In this document: positions 1 through 9,712 of the stretch, piece by piece
How the letters are laid out: every line of letters begins with the position of its first letter
Position numbering within the stretch: position 1 is the stretch's first letter
Source: Apostichopus parvimensis
Taxonomy: Eukaryota > Echinodermata > Holothuroidea > Aspidochirotida > Stichopodidae
NCBI GenBank assembly: GCA_000934455.1
Contig: KN882629.1
Location: 95,868-124,770 of the forward strand
Length of the DNA stretch: 28,903 nt
Direction: 5' to 3'
The notes under the pieces: model-generated
What the model was told of the DNA's origin: nothing
The model's database searches: none
What the model saw: the letters and a program-made list of their open reading frames with translations, nothing else
Translations under genes and position numbers: made by a program

Positions 1-173
1 GCATGCTTGCATTGGTATCACCCACCTACTGTATGTACCCACAAGAGTTCTGTAAATACAAGTATTAAGCATGCTTGCATTGGTACAGTATCACCCACCT
101 TCTGTATGTACCCATGAGAGTTCTGTAAATACAAGTATTAAGCATGCTTGCATTGGTATCACCCACCTACTGT
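1..173. repeat. tandem repeat, 68-73 bp unit, 2.5 copies
   Basis: Three copies begin with GCATGCTTGCATTGG at 1, 69 and 142. The first unit is 68 bp, the second 73 bp (it has a 5-bp CAGTA insertion), and the third stops after about 32 bp. Units share the CACCCACC(T)ACTGTATGTACCCA core and a GTTCTGTAAATACAAG segment. The array starts at the window edge, so it may extend further to the left. No coding potential. Confidence 0.9.
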
Positions 174-660
174 AACCCAAAACTATACAATATTCAGTCA
201 CATTTATGTCTGAATAGTTGGAAGAATTACGACGGTCTATTACTGAAAGTAGCCTTCTTTGTTTCATGAACTATTTTGCCCAACTTATTTAGTAGTAATC
301 AAAGTAAAATGGCAAGTAATCAATTTACGGCATCCTTCCTCTGAGACTCTTTTCCACCAAGTTTGCAAACTTATTAAATAGTCAGTACTTAACTAAAGAG
401 CAAAAAAACACAGTTAACAAACTGTTATCTACTGTAAAATGGCCTGTATAGGAAAAATAACTAAATATGTTAAAGGAAGAGGGCCTGACATTTCAAATCT
501 AGCAGGATTCTTCTTGGAAGAAACAATTGGATCGTTTAATTCAATTAATGAATTTGGATTTGAATTTCTCAACTTTGCCATCACCAAGACACTTTCCATT
601 ACTAACAAGTATTCATCACATGCAAACTAATAAATTGGAAAGGTTCCAATTTTTTTAAAT
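174..660. other. no gene recognised; flank downstream of the neurotrophin-like gene
   Basis: AT-rich sequence. A plus-strand open frame of 63 codons (439-630) has no recognisable domain and no splice context, and is of chance length for this base composition. I see nothing else here. Confidence 0.5.
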
Positions 661-723
661 TTTATTTTTAACTTCAAATTTAACTTCAGTAGTCAAGTTA
701 ATCAACAACACTCGTTATTTATT
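661..723 (-). terminator. candidate polyadenylation signals of the neurotrophin-like gene
   Basis: Read on the minus strand, AATAAA occurs at 723-718 and again at 666-661. These lie about 165 and 220 bases after the stop codon at 884, a normal distance for a short 3' UTR. The assignment rests on position and hexamer only. Confidence 0.4.
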
Positions 724-883
724 TTTATGGAGTAAATCGAAAATTTATCCAAAATATCAACAACGACTCAAAAATTTGATTAAAGACAACAGTGTCTTAA
801 AAGGGGAGTTAAGGGGAGTTAATTCTTTTAAGCTTTAGAGGATTAAGTGAGATCCTGGTACTGACGATACTGTACAGCTCGAT

Positions 884-1162
884 CTATCTACTTCCAGCTG
901 GTGGTGGTGTTGTCGGAGCTACGGTAGTGCCAGCTATCTGGGCAGCAGTGCCAGCCACCTCGTCAGCAGTGATGAGATAAGCGGCACAGCTCTCTACTTT
1001 TATGAAGGATTCCTGAACCGGTGCGTTAGGATCTTGTAGGTCGACCACCATCGCTGGGACCTCCCGAAATCGTATCCTGCACTCCACGTTGCCCTGGGCA
1101 GGGGAGAGAGCGTAGAGGCATTTCTCCTCCTGGAACCATTGTTGCTGGCCGTATTCTGGGAA
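884..1162 (-). other. last coding exon of neurotrophin-like gene
   Basis: This exon encodes 92 residues and the stop codon TAG (886-884). It begins Phe-Pro-Glu-Tyr after acceptor TTCTAG at 1164-1163. It carries C353, C366 and C397 and the hydrophobic strands RFREVPAMVVDL and ESFIKVESCAAYLI, which match the last two beta strands of NGF-type growth factors. A second AG, 7 nt further in, would put the knot residues out of frame, so the first is preferred. Confidence 0.75.
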
Positions 1163-2908
1163 CTAGAATTTCAAAGGAAATGGATTATGAACGACGACTT
1201 GTGAGTCGAATATGGCTTAAACAATCGGATCAATTGATCGATAAATCGATCGCTAAATGACAACATCCGACATTGGGAATCGTTGGGTCGCTGTGCAACA
1301 CCAAGTGGATTGCATTGAGAGGTCCTACATGATGGCAAGCACAATATGTACGACATGTAACATACATTGACCTGGGGGGATTCAGGCTCTGATAGTAAAC
1401 AGGTCTTACAGTATGTTTAGCATATATTTGTAGCTGAAGATCAAATTCAGTGACACGAGGCCTCCTACTATATACATTAAAAGTAGCTTCTATCAGTTTG
1501 GTGAGGTCAGCAATGTTTAATAACCTATTGAGTAAGTTCTCATTTGAACAAGAATGCAGCTAAAGTTACTGAACCCATTGATATACAGTTCTCTACTAGG
1601 TTTTGTGCTTTTGGATTTTTTTTTTTTGCACCAAATAAGGAAGCAATAAATGAGTATAAAATTAATGAGTTTGAGTGAATCATCAAGAAATTGTCAGTAC
1701 AATTTACTTCATTCCAAACATGGAATGATTATAATATATATAAGGTAATAGTGTCCATACAGTGTTTATTTACGTTCAAGTTTTTTGTTACAAATTAAAC
1801 TGGCCAAAAGTGGTCTAACCTTTTGTGGATTGTACCATTTACCAAAAAACTCCTCAACCCCCCCTCCCCCCCCCAAGAAAAGGGTTTCCCTTACCTGAGT
1901 GACTTGGACCAAATTTCCACTTTCATCATATCCTAACACCATGGCCGTCCAAAACTTTGAAGTAGGACAAAGCTCTAAGGACTCGGCCGGCTTTGGGTCT
2001 TCTCTCTTCTGTCTGTCGACATTCCTTCTGTTTCTCGACATCTCTGTCATCTTCTCCACGCTGGTTTCGAGTGCTTGTAGGTATCGCTGGTAGAGTCTCT
2101 CTTGGAAGGAATCGGCCGATGATTCGTCGTACATGATACTCGAAGATTCTTTGCGAAGGAAAGGATTCGTCCTCCTCCTTCCAACATTAGATCTAAAGAA
2201 GTCTTTGGTTTTTCTGTGGGTCAAGTTTATCTTTGGGCCCTGGCTTGCCATTCCTCCTCTGTTCCTTACCAATTTTCTTTCCATACCTGGCCTTGACTGA
2301 TGGGGACGATAAGACTTCACCGATCGTCTCCTCCGCCTCCTTGAACTCTGGCTGCTTGGACTTGAACTCTGGCTGCTTGAACTTGAACTCCGGCTGCTTG
2401 GACTTGAACTTGAACTTTCCCCCAGTGGGAAGTGAACTGAAAAGGATTTGAGGCTGTCTTCAATTTCACGGTAAGCCAGCCATCTCTCCATGAACTCCTC
2501 TTCGAGGGCCTGGAGTTCATCTGAGCTGTAGTTACTCTCCGGTTTGATGTCGTTGACCTGTTGCTCTCGCGGTAGGTGCGACCTTCCGTGAAAGTAACCT
2601 CTGTTACCGACCAGAAGTTGCTTGACCTGTTCGTCGGTGAACTTGACCATCTCCATCGCCCGGAGGTCCTGGTAAGTATTCATCATCTCGGGAGTGTCCT
2701 CCAAGGCATTGATGAACTGCTTACATCCCTTCAGATGCTTTATCTGCTGCTTGTTCAGGTAGACCTCCGAAATGTTAGACGTGCTGTTGTCGCAGAAGTA
2801 GTAACAGACGGCATCCAACTGTGAGTCCTCATCGTTGCTCAATGCGTCGTAGCTAAAAGTCATAAGAATGAAGAGAGAAATAGTCGTCGGAGATAATAGA
2901 TTTGCCAT
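884..2908 (-). CDS. neurotrophin-like secreted cystine-knot prohormone (two coding exons, 430 aa)
   Basis: The spliced CDS joins 2908-1895 to 1162-884 (minus), with donor CAG|GTAAGG at 1894 and acceptor TTCTAG|TTCC, phase 0. Residues 1-24 form a signal peptide (hydrophobic SLFILMTF core). The prodomain follows: NST, NIS, NYS and NLT glycosylation sequons, three cysteines, a poly-Ser tract (about 165-189), then six Arg at 190-195. R299-Q-K-R302 is a furin-type site 11 residues before the first cysteine of the C-terminal domain. That domain aligns by eye with vertebrate NGF: C314-x-x-x-x-x-W320, D-x-x-G-N, V-x-V, then QQWFQEEKC (C353) where NGF has a QYFFETKC motif, then C366 and C397. NGF has six cysteines; here only four remain. 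The tail is Thr/Pro/Ala-rich. Predicted role, from the family: extracellular ligand of Trk/p75-type receptors. A Spätzle/Trunk-type cystine-knot assignment is the main alternative. The CDS exon starts at acceptor CCTTTAAG at 3042, so 133 nt of 5' UTR precede the ATG. Confidence 0.75.
1163..1894 (-). other. intron inside the mature domain
   Basis: A 732-bp intron with consensus ends (GTAAGG...TTCTAG). It contains a C-rich plus-strand run near 1858-1875 and several short palindromes such as ATCGATCGAT-like steps near 1230-1250. No other coding exon was found in it; the spacing between the first and second cysteines (39 residues, against 43 in NGF) leaves no room for one. Confidence 0.65.
2339..2425 (-). 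repeat. 21-bp coding repeat producing the poly-Ser tract
   Basis: On the plus strand, TTGAACTCTGGCTGCTTGGA recurs with small changes about every 21 bp. Read on the minus strand in frame it gives Ser-rich units (SSSSS-P-SSR-SSSSSS-Q-SSSPSSQSS) just before the Arg6 run. Such repeats expand and contract easily, so length variation of the propeptide is expected. Confidence 0.75.
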
Positions 2909-2947
2909 GGAGGATTTCGGAGATACAGGGACACCGCTTAGATTAGA

Positions 2948-2995
2948 TCAACCGTCAGTTGGGTTTTTTTTGGTAGAGCTGGAACTCATCGTCAT
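2948..2995 (-). promoter_or_regulatory. upstream ORF (15 codons) in the neurotrophin-like 5' UTR
   Basis: Within the 133-nt 5' UTR segment, ATG at 2995 opens a 15-codon frame (MTMSSSSTKKNPTDG) ending at TGA (2950-2948), 39 nt before the main ATG. A second ATG lies two codons in. Short upstream ORFs commonly lower translation of the main frame; that this one does so is inference. Confidence 0.4.
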
Positions 2996-5559
2996 CACTA
3001 GGGTTCGTCTAGTCTGTTCTGGTGGTGGTCGTCTTTGATATCTTAAAGGAGATAAAAACAGAAAGGAGAGCATTTTCTTCGATTCCTTGGCGAAGGGCAA
3101 AAGGAATTTTATACATCTGCAATGGTGATGGTATGTGTGAGTGAATGTATCTACTATGGAATAAGTGAGGTTATGGTCAAGAAAATTGTTTCAGAATATG
3201 AAATAAAGAAAGCCCAAATCCAGCACTTGGAGAAAACAATGTATTTATAAAGAAATGCATCTCTATCTGCCTTTCAAAAAAGCACTTTCTTTTTTGTTAT
3301 AAAAATTCAATGGATAATATTGATTTGTCTACAGATGTAGTTAATTGCATCATTAGGGGTTTCTCTCTTTTGAAACTATGATGGTAGCATCAGAATATGA
3401 CTGCAAATGATGTTTTCAGGGGTATATTGTGGCATTTTTGTTAGTCAGTGGTCTTTTGTTTGCATCGGCTCAAAATTAAAGATGACATTTGTGGGTGAAT
3501 GTGCACAAAAAGATAATGTTTGGCTTTGAGAACAAACTGTTAGTCGAATACCTTAGGTAGTGTATATATCTTACCCCTATCTCATTATACACACCCCCCC
3601 ACATACACACAGTCTATCAAATGGGGGGGGAAAGTCAGGTACAAAAAAGGGAAAATGGAAAAAATATCTCTTTGTAGGCCTTGAAAGTCCTTGGTCTGGA
3701 AAAAATGAGGGGGAAAATCCTTGAGAACCTCTCTTGTCATTGATATATGTAGCTGCTTATCAGAAGTTCATTTTTTCGGCAAATAAAAATACATTCGTCC
3801 AGGGAAATCAATGTTGGAGGTATAATTCCCAAGTTGTTTGCAAGATTTTTTCACCGTAGCCTTCATCTTTCAAAAGGCAAAATTATGGGTGCAGCATGCC
3901 ATGTTTAGGGTTTATGACCCTTCACCTCTCCACAAATTTATGATATCTGAGGTTAGGATACAATGTTGGACTACTATAAGATAGCCTATTAGGTCCTCAA
4001 CAGTTTGCAGGCTACAAACTAAACCATAAAATATGTTCTTTAATCTTTAAAAACATCTGGAATTTCATGGGTTTGGCAGTTTGGGGTAACTCTTGCACAG
4101 AGATATTTCTTTTTGCTTCCAAGGTGAAATCTCAAAATCTTGTTCCCTAAACTTGAGATCAGGGTGTTCGGTAGTAACTTGTTTTTTGGTCAGATACAAC
4201 ATACCAGGCACTGCCAACCTGTCTTTACTCTTAAGAGTAGGAAGAATTAAAAAAAAAATCATGCTTTTAAAAATCAGAAAATCCGGGAAAATATAGTGGG
4301 AAATGGAAAAAAATCCCACTCAAACTTAACCAAGAGAGCAATGGATATAAAAAGTGACATAGAAACAGCTTTTGTTTCTTTTTTTGCAAATGATATAGGC
4401 TACGGAAAGGTAATTGTCACGTTTATGTTAGCGCTCTACAACGCAGTGGCATGAAGCATTATGGAATTTTGCCCCAAAACGAAGTGGATTACTCCAGGTT
4501 CCTATACATTTTAGAGAGGAAAAAAGGACGCATTTTGTCTTTTATGTACATTAGCTGGTTTTACTATACCTATAATAAACCAATCGGGGTTATAACAGCT
4601 AATGAATGTACATCATTAGTTGTGCTGTGATGGAGCATTCCATTCCTGTTAAGGGAATGTCATCAAAACCTGCATAATGAGTTTAATTTACCACATTCTG
4701 GTCGTAAAGTAATTAGACTTAAAATACCGTTAAACAAAACATTAAATCCAGATCACTCTAATCTACAGAAATGAATGAAATTAGGCATCCACTGTCTGGT
4801 TTCAAAAAAAAAAAACCTTGAAACGTTAAAACGTACATTTAAAGCTTCTGTATTTGGACTGAACATGTTTTTGACTCCCTTATATACATAAGCAGACAAA
4901 ATTATTTTTAATAAAAATCATTACTTATTATTGTTCTTTATTTTTCAGGACTAAAAATCTGGGAAGGTTTCCTATTTTGATCAATTGCCAGCGCGTATTA
5001 AATTAGCACCTGTTGGTACTTGGTTGATTTGTTAAATATTGCTAGAAGCTCATGACAGAGCAGTTACACCCTAACCCTTCCTCCTCCCCCCCTCCCTACC
5101 TCCCTCCCCTGTAAAGTTGTTTCAGATGATCCTTTGACCCATTCTGTAATCCAGGAGTACTTAAAACTTATTTAAAGCAACAATTGAGTGATTTTTAAGT
5201 TTATATAATACATCTGTAGTTACACAATTGACTGGAAATTTGCAGACTGTGAAAGAAGATGACTTTCAAACCGCCAGAGATTAACACCTTTCATTGTTCG
5301 TATATTACTCATACCTTTTGTTTTCATATGTATAACTTTTAATTGAGGTCAGAGATTCCTGTGATAATCAATCAACATTCGTGGATGTAAAGTCTAATTG
5401 ACCTTAAGTACTGTAGCATCTGTTGTCACTTCCTCTGACTTGTATAAAATGGTGTTAACTAAGTGCATTGCACCCTGTAATTGAAGAGGAAATGCCTCTA
5501 CGGTACTTGTTTTTTTTCTTTAAATCACCATGGTAATCAATCATACATGTGATAATGTA

Positions 5560-6785
5560 ATAGGTGTTTGTTACATGGGCCTTTACATAGTAAACCAACA
5601 TGAAAATCAACACATTGAGTTTTCAGTATTGAAATTGGTATTTTCTTTGTTCTATTAGGATGAGTGTTAGTTATTTGAAGCAGAGAGATAGCATAGAAAG
5701 TTTCAACATCCTACTTGAATTTTGAAATTTTGGTCCATTGGAATTCTATGGGAAAAATAACGGGCGAACATTGACATACACCAGAAATATAAAACGGTTG
5801 TAACACATTGACATACATCACATGGCAGGCAATTTTTTATAAAGATTAAAGCATATATAGTCTTGGACATTTTCCTATGATGGCATATAGTCATACCTGC
5901 CACACAACCAAACGAGAGCAATAGGTGATGCATATCAGGCTTAGTAGCGCATGAAATAGGTAATGGTCGAACAGTATGTCAAAAATGTTCGACCGTTATA
6001 AATGTACCAATAAAAATTGCGAAACTCAAAAAGTATACAGTGCATGTAGTTCCTTTTGTGTATACAGATTCCTACCATGAAATAGTTTATAAAAACCATG
6101 GAAACTGCATTTGATGATGCACATAGGGGTATAGTGGTACGTTTGAAAAAGATTGACATACACATGAATCACATTTTTGTATGTCAAACTTCTTAAAATT
6201 TGCCACCTGTGCCCCATGTGCACCAAAAAATGATGTTTTCAGTGTTTATATAAACCACTACTGGCTAAGATTCTGAGTGCAGTAACATGGATCATATACA
6301 TTTTAAATCTTTTGAGTTATGCCATTTGTTAACGTAAATTTATAATGGTCGAACATTTTTGACATGTTCGCCCGTTATCTATTTCATGCTGACTGAGCGT
6401 GATATATACGTCATATATTACTCTAATTTGGTTGTGAGTTAGACATGACTGTATGCCATCATAGGAAAAGGTCAAAGACTAAGTATGTTTCAAACTTTAT
6501 GAAAAATTGTGAGCTATGTGATGTATGTCAATGTTTTGCAACCGTTGTATTTTCTTGCCGTATGTCGATGTTGATTCGTTTTTTTCCTATAGGATTCTAA
6601 TGGGGCATTTTTTCAAAATTCAAGTAGGAAGTTGAAACTTTTTACTCTAGCTCTTTGCTTCAAATGAGTAATAGTGAACATTACAGAACATTGGAAATAT
6701 CAATTTTAGGGGTGGAAAACCTCTATGTTATCATTTCGTGTTGGTTTACTGTGTATTTGCCCACATAAATATTCAATTTTAGTTC
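5560..6785. repeat. long imperfect inverted repeat (~450-bp arms, ~330-bp loop)
   Basis: The left arm (about 5560-6005) matches the reverse complement of about 6335-6785. Shared blocks in order include AGTAAACCAACA, TTTGAAGCA, AGTTTCAAC, TACTTGAATTTTGAAA, ACATTGACATACATCACAT, TTTTCCTATGATGGCATA, GCATGAAATAG and CAAAAATGTTCGACC. Arms differ by many substitutions and small indels. The motif TTGACATAC recurs several times, and each arm carries a small nested hairpin of the type AATGGTCGAACA...TGTTCGACCGTT. The short ORFs here are shadows. The form fits a foldback-type or MITE-like element; no transposase and no certain target-site duplication were seen. Confidence 0.85.
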
Positions 6786-8048
6786 TATTAGCCAGCTTGT
6801 CACTGTTCAAATTCTAAATTGATTTGCTTGAAATTTTCCAGACTTATTCAGATTATTATTATTATTAAAATAAAATAGATTAAAGGGTGAAAAAACAAAT
6901 GTTTATGTTTGCTGAAAATGGTCTCAACATTTAACAAAAGAAACTTTTTAAGCATAAATTTGTTCTACAGGTGTGTTAGTTACTGTAGGTTAAAAAGGCA
7001 TAATTTATATGCCCAGGTTATATATTTACTACAACACTTACTGGGGCTGTGTGATATATGTTGGTATAAATATTTAAATAGTTAACTGATAAATCAGGGT
7101 TTAATACAAGTACAGTACACCAAGATTCACACTAACAGACATACCAAAACAAGTCAGCATTTTCAGTTGGTGACATAGTTTGCAAAATATGTGAAATTTT
7201 AAGTTACTTCCAAAACGTTGGAAATTGACAATCCAACCTGACTCCCCAAATTCGCAAGATACTATATTCTACTCATTTGCATGGCAGGAAAATTGAGAAT
7301 GTTGTATCGTAACAACAACCATGTGATTAAAGTAGGAATCCAAATTTTTGAGTAGTTTTTATTTTTACAATCATAATTTTTTCACTGATTCATAAGTGTG
7401 CCATTGTGTCTAAGTATATAGCATCATGATTTGCCATAAAATATGCTATTTAGTAATTAACAGTTTAGTTATAATTACTGGTTATTTAATGGCTTGAAGC
7501 AATAAATGGTCTAATCACTGAGTTCAGTTTAAACTGTTTGAACATTTACATATTAATGCTATGAGTAGTGTCAGTCACCTAAATAACTCTGCTAAACAAA
7601 AAATAGAACACACTTGAAAAAATAAGGAAAAAAAACGGGGGTGTCTAAATTTTAAGTCTTTGGTAAATATTCCCCGGTGGTATCTCTTTACCTATTTTAC
7701 TTACTTACTTTGAATTAGGTAAGCCAGCAAACAAATAGTTGTAGGATTACCACTCCATATGCATTCTTGGAAGTTTTATTCAGGTTAAGCATCCCCTCCT
7801 TCACCCCCACCCCCCTCCCCCCAAATTAATATCGCATTAAATATTAGTTACTTGTATGAGAAGGAGAGGATGGTGAAAGGTGTTCCCACCCCTGGATCTC
7901 ATCCCACCCAATAAACATGTAAACATGTTCCTCCTAGACGGTGGTACTGCCACCAAAGATCAGGAACATATTCCTCTGAATCTGGCAATTGATGATGTAG
8001 ACTTTACTAATATTACAGAGTATCACGATTAGGAACCCTATCTCTTTA

Positions 8049-8125
8049 ATGAATCCATGTACCTTTTTGTCTGAGTGAATCAGGTACAAAATCAAAAAGT
8101 AAAAAAAAAAAAATTGAACAAACTA
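8049..8125 (+). repeat. copy 1 of a ~75-bp repeat pair
   Basis: Resembles 8960-9035 in the same orientation. Common blocks are ATCCAT, GTGAATC-GGTACAAAA, AAAAGTAAAAAA and AACAAA. Both end in an A-rich tract, like the tail of a retroposed short element. The two copies flank the candidate head-to-head first exons. Confidence 0.6.
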
Positions 8126-8487
8126 ATATTCAAGTTACAAAAATAGATAAAGGAAAGAAATAAATTAAAGTCCTCTCCCTGACAAATTGTAAATAGAATT
8201 AAGTAATATTATTCTTACTGATGGAAACTAAAAATATAGATTTGTTTAGATGTGTTAGCTTTTTCGGTGAAAGTAGGAATGTTTGAAATTTAATGATAAA
8301 CACTATAAAAAACATCTAACTATATTCAGTATATTAGCATGCATAATGTAAATGTAAAACATTAAATTAACTTGAAATTTGAACCTAATGCATCGCCTGA
8401 TTTATAGGCCCTATCATCATAATCTGTTTTCCTTGCATGTATGGAAGACGATACAGTACATGTCGTGTCCAAATAGAGGTGTCTTAC

Positions 8488-8650
8488 CTGAGGTCAGCTA
8501 GCTATTTAATCCTCGCTCTCTGGATATCCCGATCTCTTGACTCGTATAAGTCCGGAATTAGTCACAAGTAAAACGTTAGAGCGGATAGTGATTAACAGCC
8601 TCAATACAAGCTATAAGTGATCCCTGAATGAGTTTTGCTTTCACTCCCCT
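8488..8650 (-). other. candidate 5' noncoding exon of the neurotrophin-like gene
   Basis: The minus strand carries an excellent donor, GACCTCAG|GTAAGAC, with the exon end at 8488. The stretch above it is richer in CpG than its surroundings (TCGGGATATC, GAGCGAGG, TCCGGAC, GAGTCG). The next good acceptor downstream is the one at 3042 that leads into the neurotrophin-like coding exon. The upstream exon limit is a guess; no transcript evidence is available. Confidence 0.35.
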
Positions 8651-8720
8651 GTTTTTCCCCCTTCAAGTCAAACACTCCTGTACAGTAACAGCTGCTGTCG
8701 TTTCTTTGGCGAAATAACGG
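8600..8720. promoter_or_regulatory. candidate bidirectional promoter region
   Basis: This lies between a minus-strand exon ending at 8488 and a plus-strand exon ending at 8840, both with good donors and raised CpG. It contains pyrimidine-rich blocks (CTCCCCTGTTTTTCCCCC) and CAGCTGCTGTCG. No TATA box is evident. Placement is inferred from the two splice donors only. Confidence 0.25.
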
Positions 8721-8840
8721 AGCATTCATAGATAACGGAAAACGTGAGAGATTATTGATATATCTGTTGATGCAAAATAATTCACAGTGATCTTTGTTTA
8801 AAGGGGTGTGATAGAGAGGGCATTAAATTATATCAAACAG
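8700..8840 (+). other. candidate first (noncoding) exon of the plus-strand gene ending at 11461
   Basis: The exon would end at CAAACAG|GTAAGC (donor at 8841). Joined to the acceptor at 10699 the frame is open back to a TAA about 14 codons upstream, but no ATG lies in that open stretch, so this exon would be 5' UTR unless another exon intervenes. The 5' limit is not determined. Confidence 0.3.
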
Positions 8841-8959
8841 GTAAGCAATCTACTGTATGTTTTTATTTGTTTGTGTGTGTTATGCCCCAGCTCATAAACA
8901 TAAAACTATGTCAAAACAGGGGGGTCGGGTGGGGGGCAAGGAGTGGACATTGTCACTTT

Positions 8960-9035
8960 AATTCATCCATACCTATTAGTCTCAGTGAATCCGGTACAAA
9001 ACCGAAAAGTAAAAAATAAAATTAAACAAAACTAT
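8960..9035 (+). repeat. copy 2 of the ~75-bp repeat pair
   Basis: Partner of 8049-8125, same orientation, ending in the A-rich AAAAGTAAAAAATAAAATTAAAC. Divergence is clear (several substitutions and a small indel), so the duplication is not recent. Confidence 0.6.
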
Positions 9036-9594
9036 TTGGAATGTCTTCAGAAATCTAAAACCTGGTCACTGCTTCATTTTACCTTGTACGTAAATTAGAG
9101 TCAATGCGCTCTTAAGAATCCCGCAAGGCGAGACATGCCTTGTAGGCGAGATACTCGAGCGCTAAATAAACGGGACCTTCATCGGGTTCGACTGGATTTG
9201 CCGACAGTATTTCCACAGACATGGAACTTCTGTGCGATTATCCAGTACATACCACCAAATCTGCCTCGCAGATCTGTGTAGGCTGAGAAACCTTTGCAAA
9301 TTTGGTTGAAAAGGAAATTTTTGTTACACATTTAAGTCTTACTACAGTATATCATGAGAAAGGTTTCATTTTTTTCCACAAAGTAACACATTTTTGCAGA
9401 TAACTATAATCGTTATTAGGTACTTAGGTACTAAACTGCAATGGTTTAAATTACTTTGTAACTGTAATCACATGAGTTCACACAGGCTACGGCATGCAAG
9501 ATTACACAGTAATACCATCTAATATCCCTTATATACTATTTTATCTACACATGTTTCTAAATGCCTAAACTTTACCTACCAGCAGCTGATGCAA

Positions 9595-9712
9595 CATGTA
9601 TGTATGAATGTATTTTAGATCCTCCTGCAAGCAGGAACTCGCCAAGAAGCCTCATTGGCTTATCAAAGCCGCAAGCTGACGGAAGTCAGTCTGTTACATT
9701 CATATTTAACGT
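9595..9712 (+). repeat. three-hairpin dispersed repeat, copy A
   Basis: This segment matches the reverse complement of 21168-21282 with about four to six differences over ~100 bases. It holds three consecutive perfect stem-loops: TCCTGC-AA-GCAGGA, AAGCC-TCATT-GGCTT and CTGAC-GGAA-GTCAG. An open frame crosses both copies (ILDPPASRN...GLSKPQADGSQS), but differences between copies change amino acids (NSP against NLR), so coding constraint is unlikely. Probably a short transposable element or a structured fragment of one. Confidence 0.75.

Larger units (their letters stand above)
1895..3041 (-). other. exon of neurotrophin-like gene: 5' UTR end, signal peptide, prodomain, first part of mature domain
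   Basis: A strong minus-strand acceptor (long pyrimidine run, then TCTCCTTTAAG) ends at 3042, so this exon runs from 3041 to 1895. It holds 133 nt of 5' UTR, the ATG at 2908 in a CCATGG context, and 338 codons. It ends at Val-Thr-Gln before donor GTAAGG. Beyond that donor the frame stays open to 1766, but that stretch (42 codons including a poly-Gly run) is intronic read-through. Confidence 0.75.
3042..8487 (-). other. proposed 5' intron of the neurotrophin-like gene; no coding exon seen
   Basis: This 5.4 kb stretch is AT-rich on both strands, with scattered open frames of at most 84 codons, none resembling a protein. It contains a long inverted repeat (5560-6785), a C7/G8 pair near 3592-3630, a C-rich run near 5085-5110, short ATT/AAT runs, and one member of a 75-bp repeat pair (8049-8125). 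It is bounded by the acceptor at 3042 and the candidate donor at 8487, which makes it most likely intronic. Confidence 0.45.

Noticed and set aside
439-630. 63-codon plus-strand ORF downstream of the neurotrophin-like gene
   Set aside because: Chance length for AT-rich DNA, no domain, no splice context.
9120-9210. Possible tRNA or tRNA-derived SINE (GGGTTCGACTGG resembles a Pol III B box)
   Set aside because: No matching A box at the right distance and no cloverleaf could be drawn on either strand.
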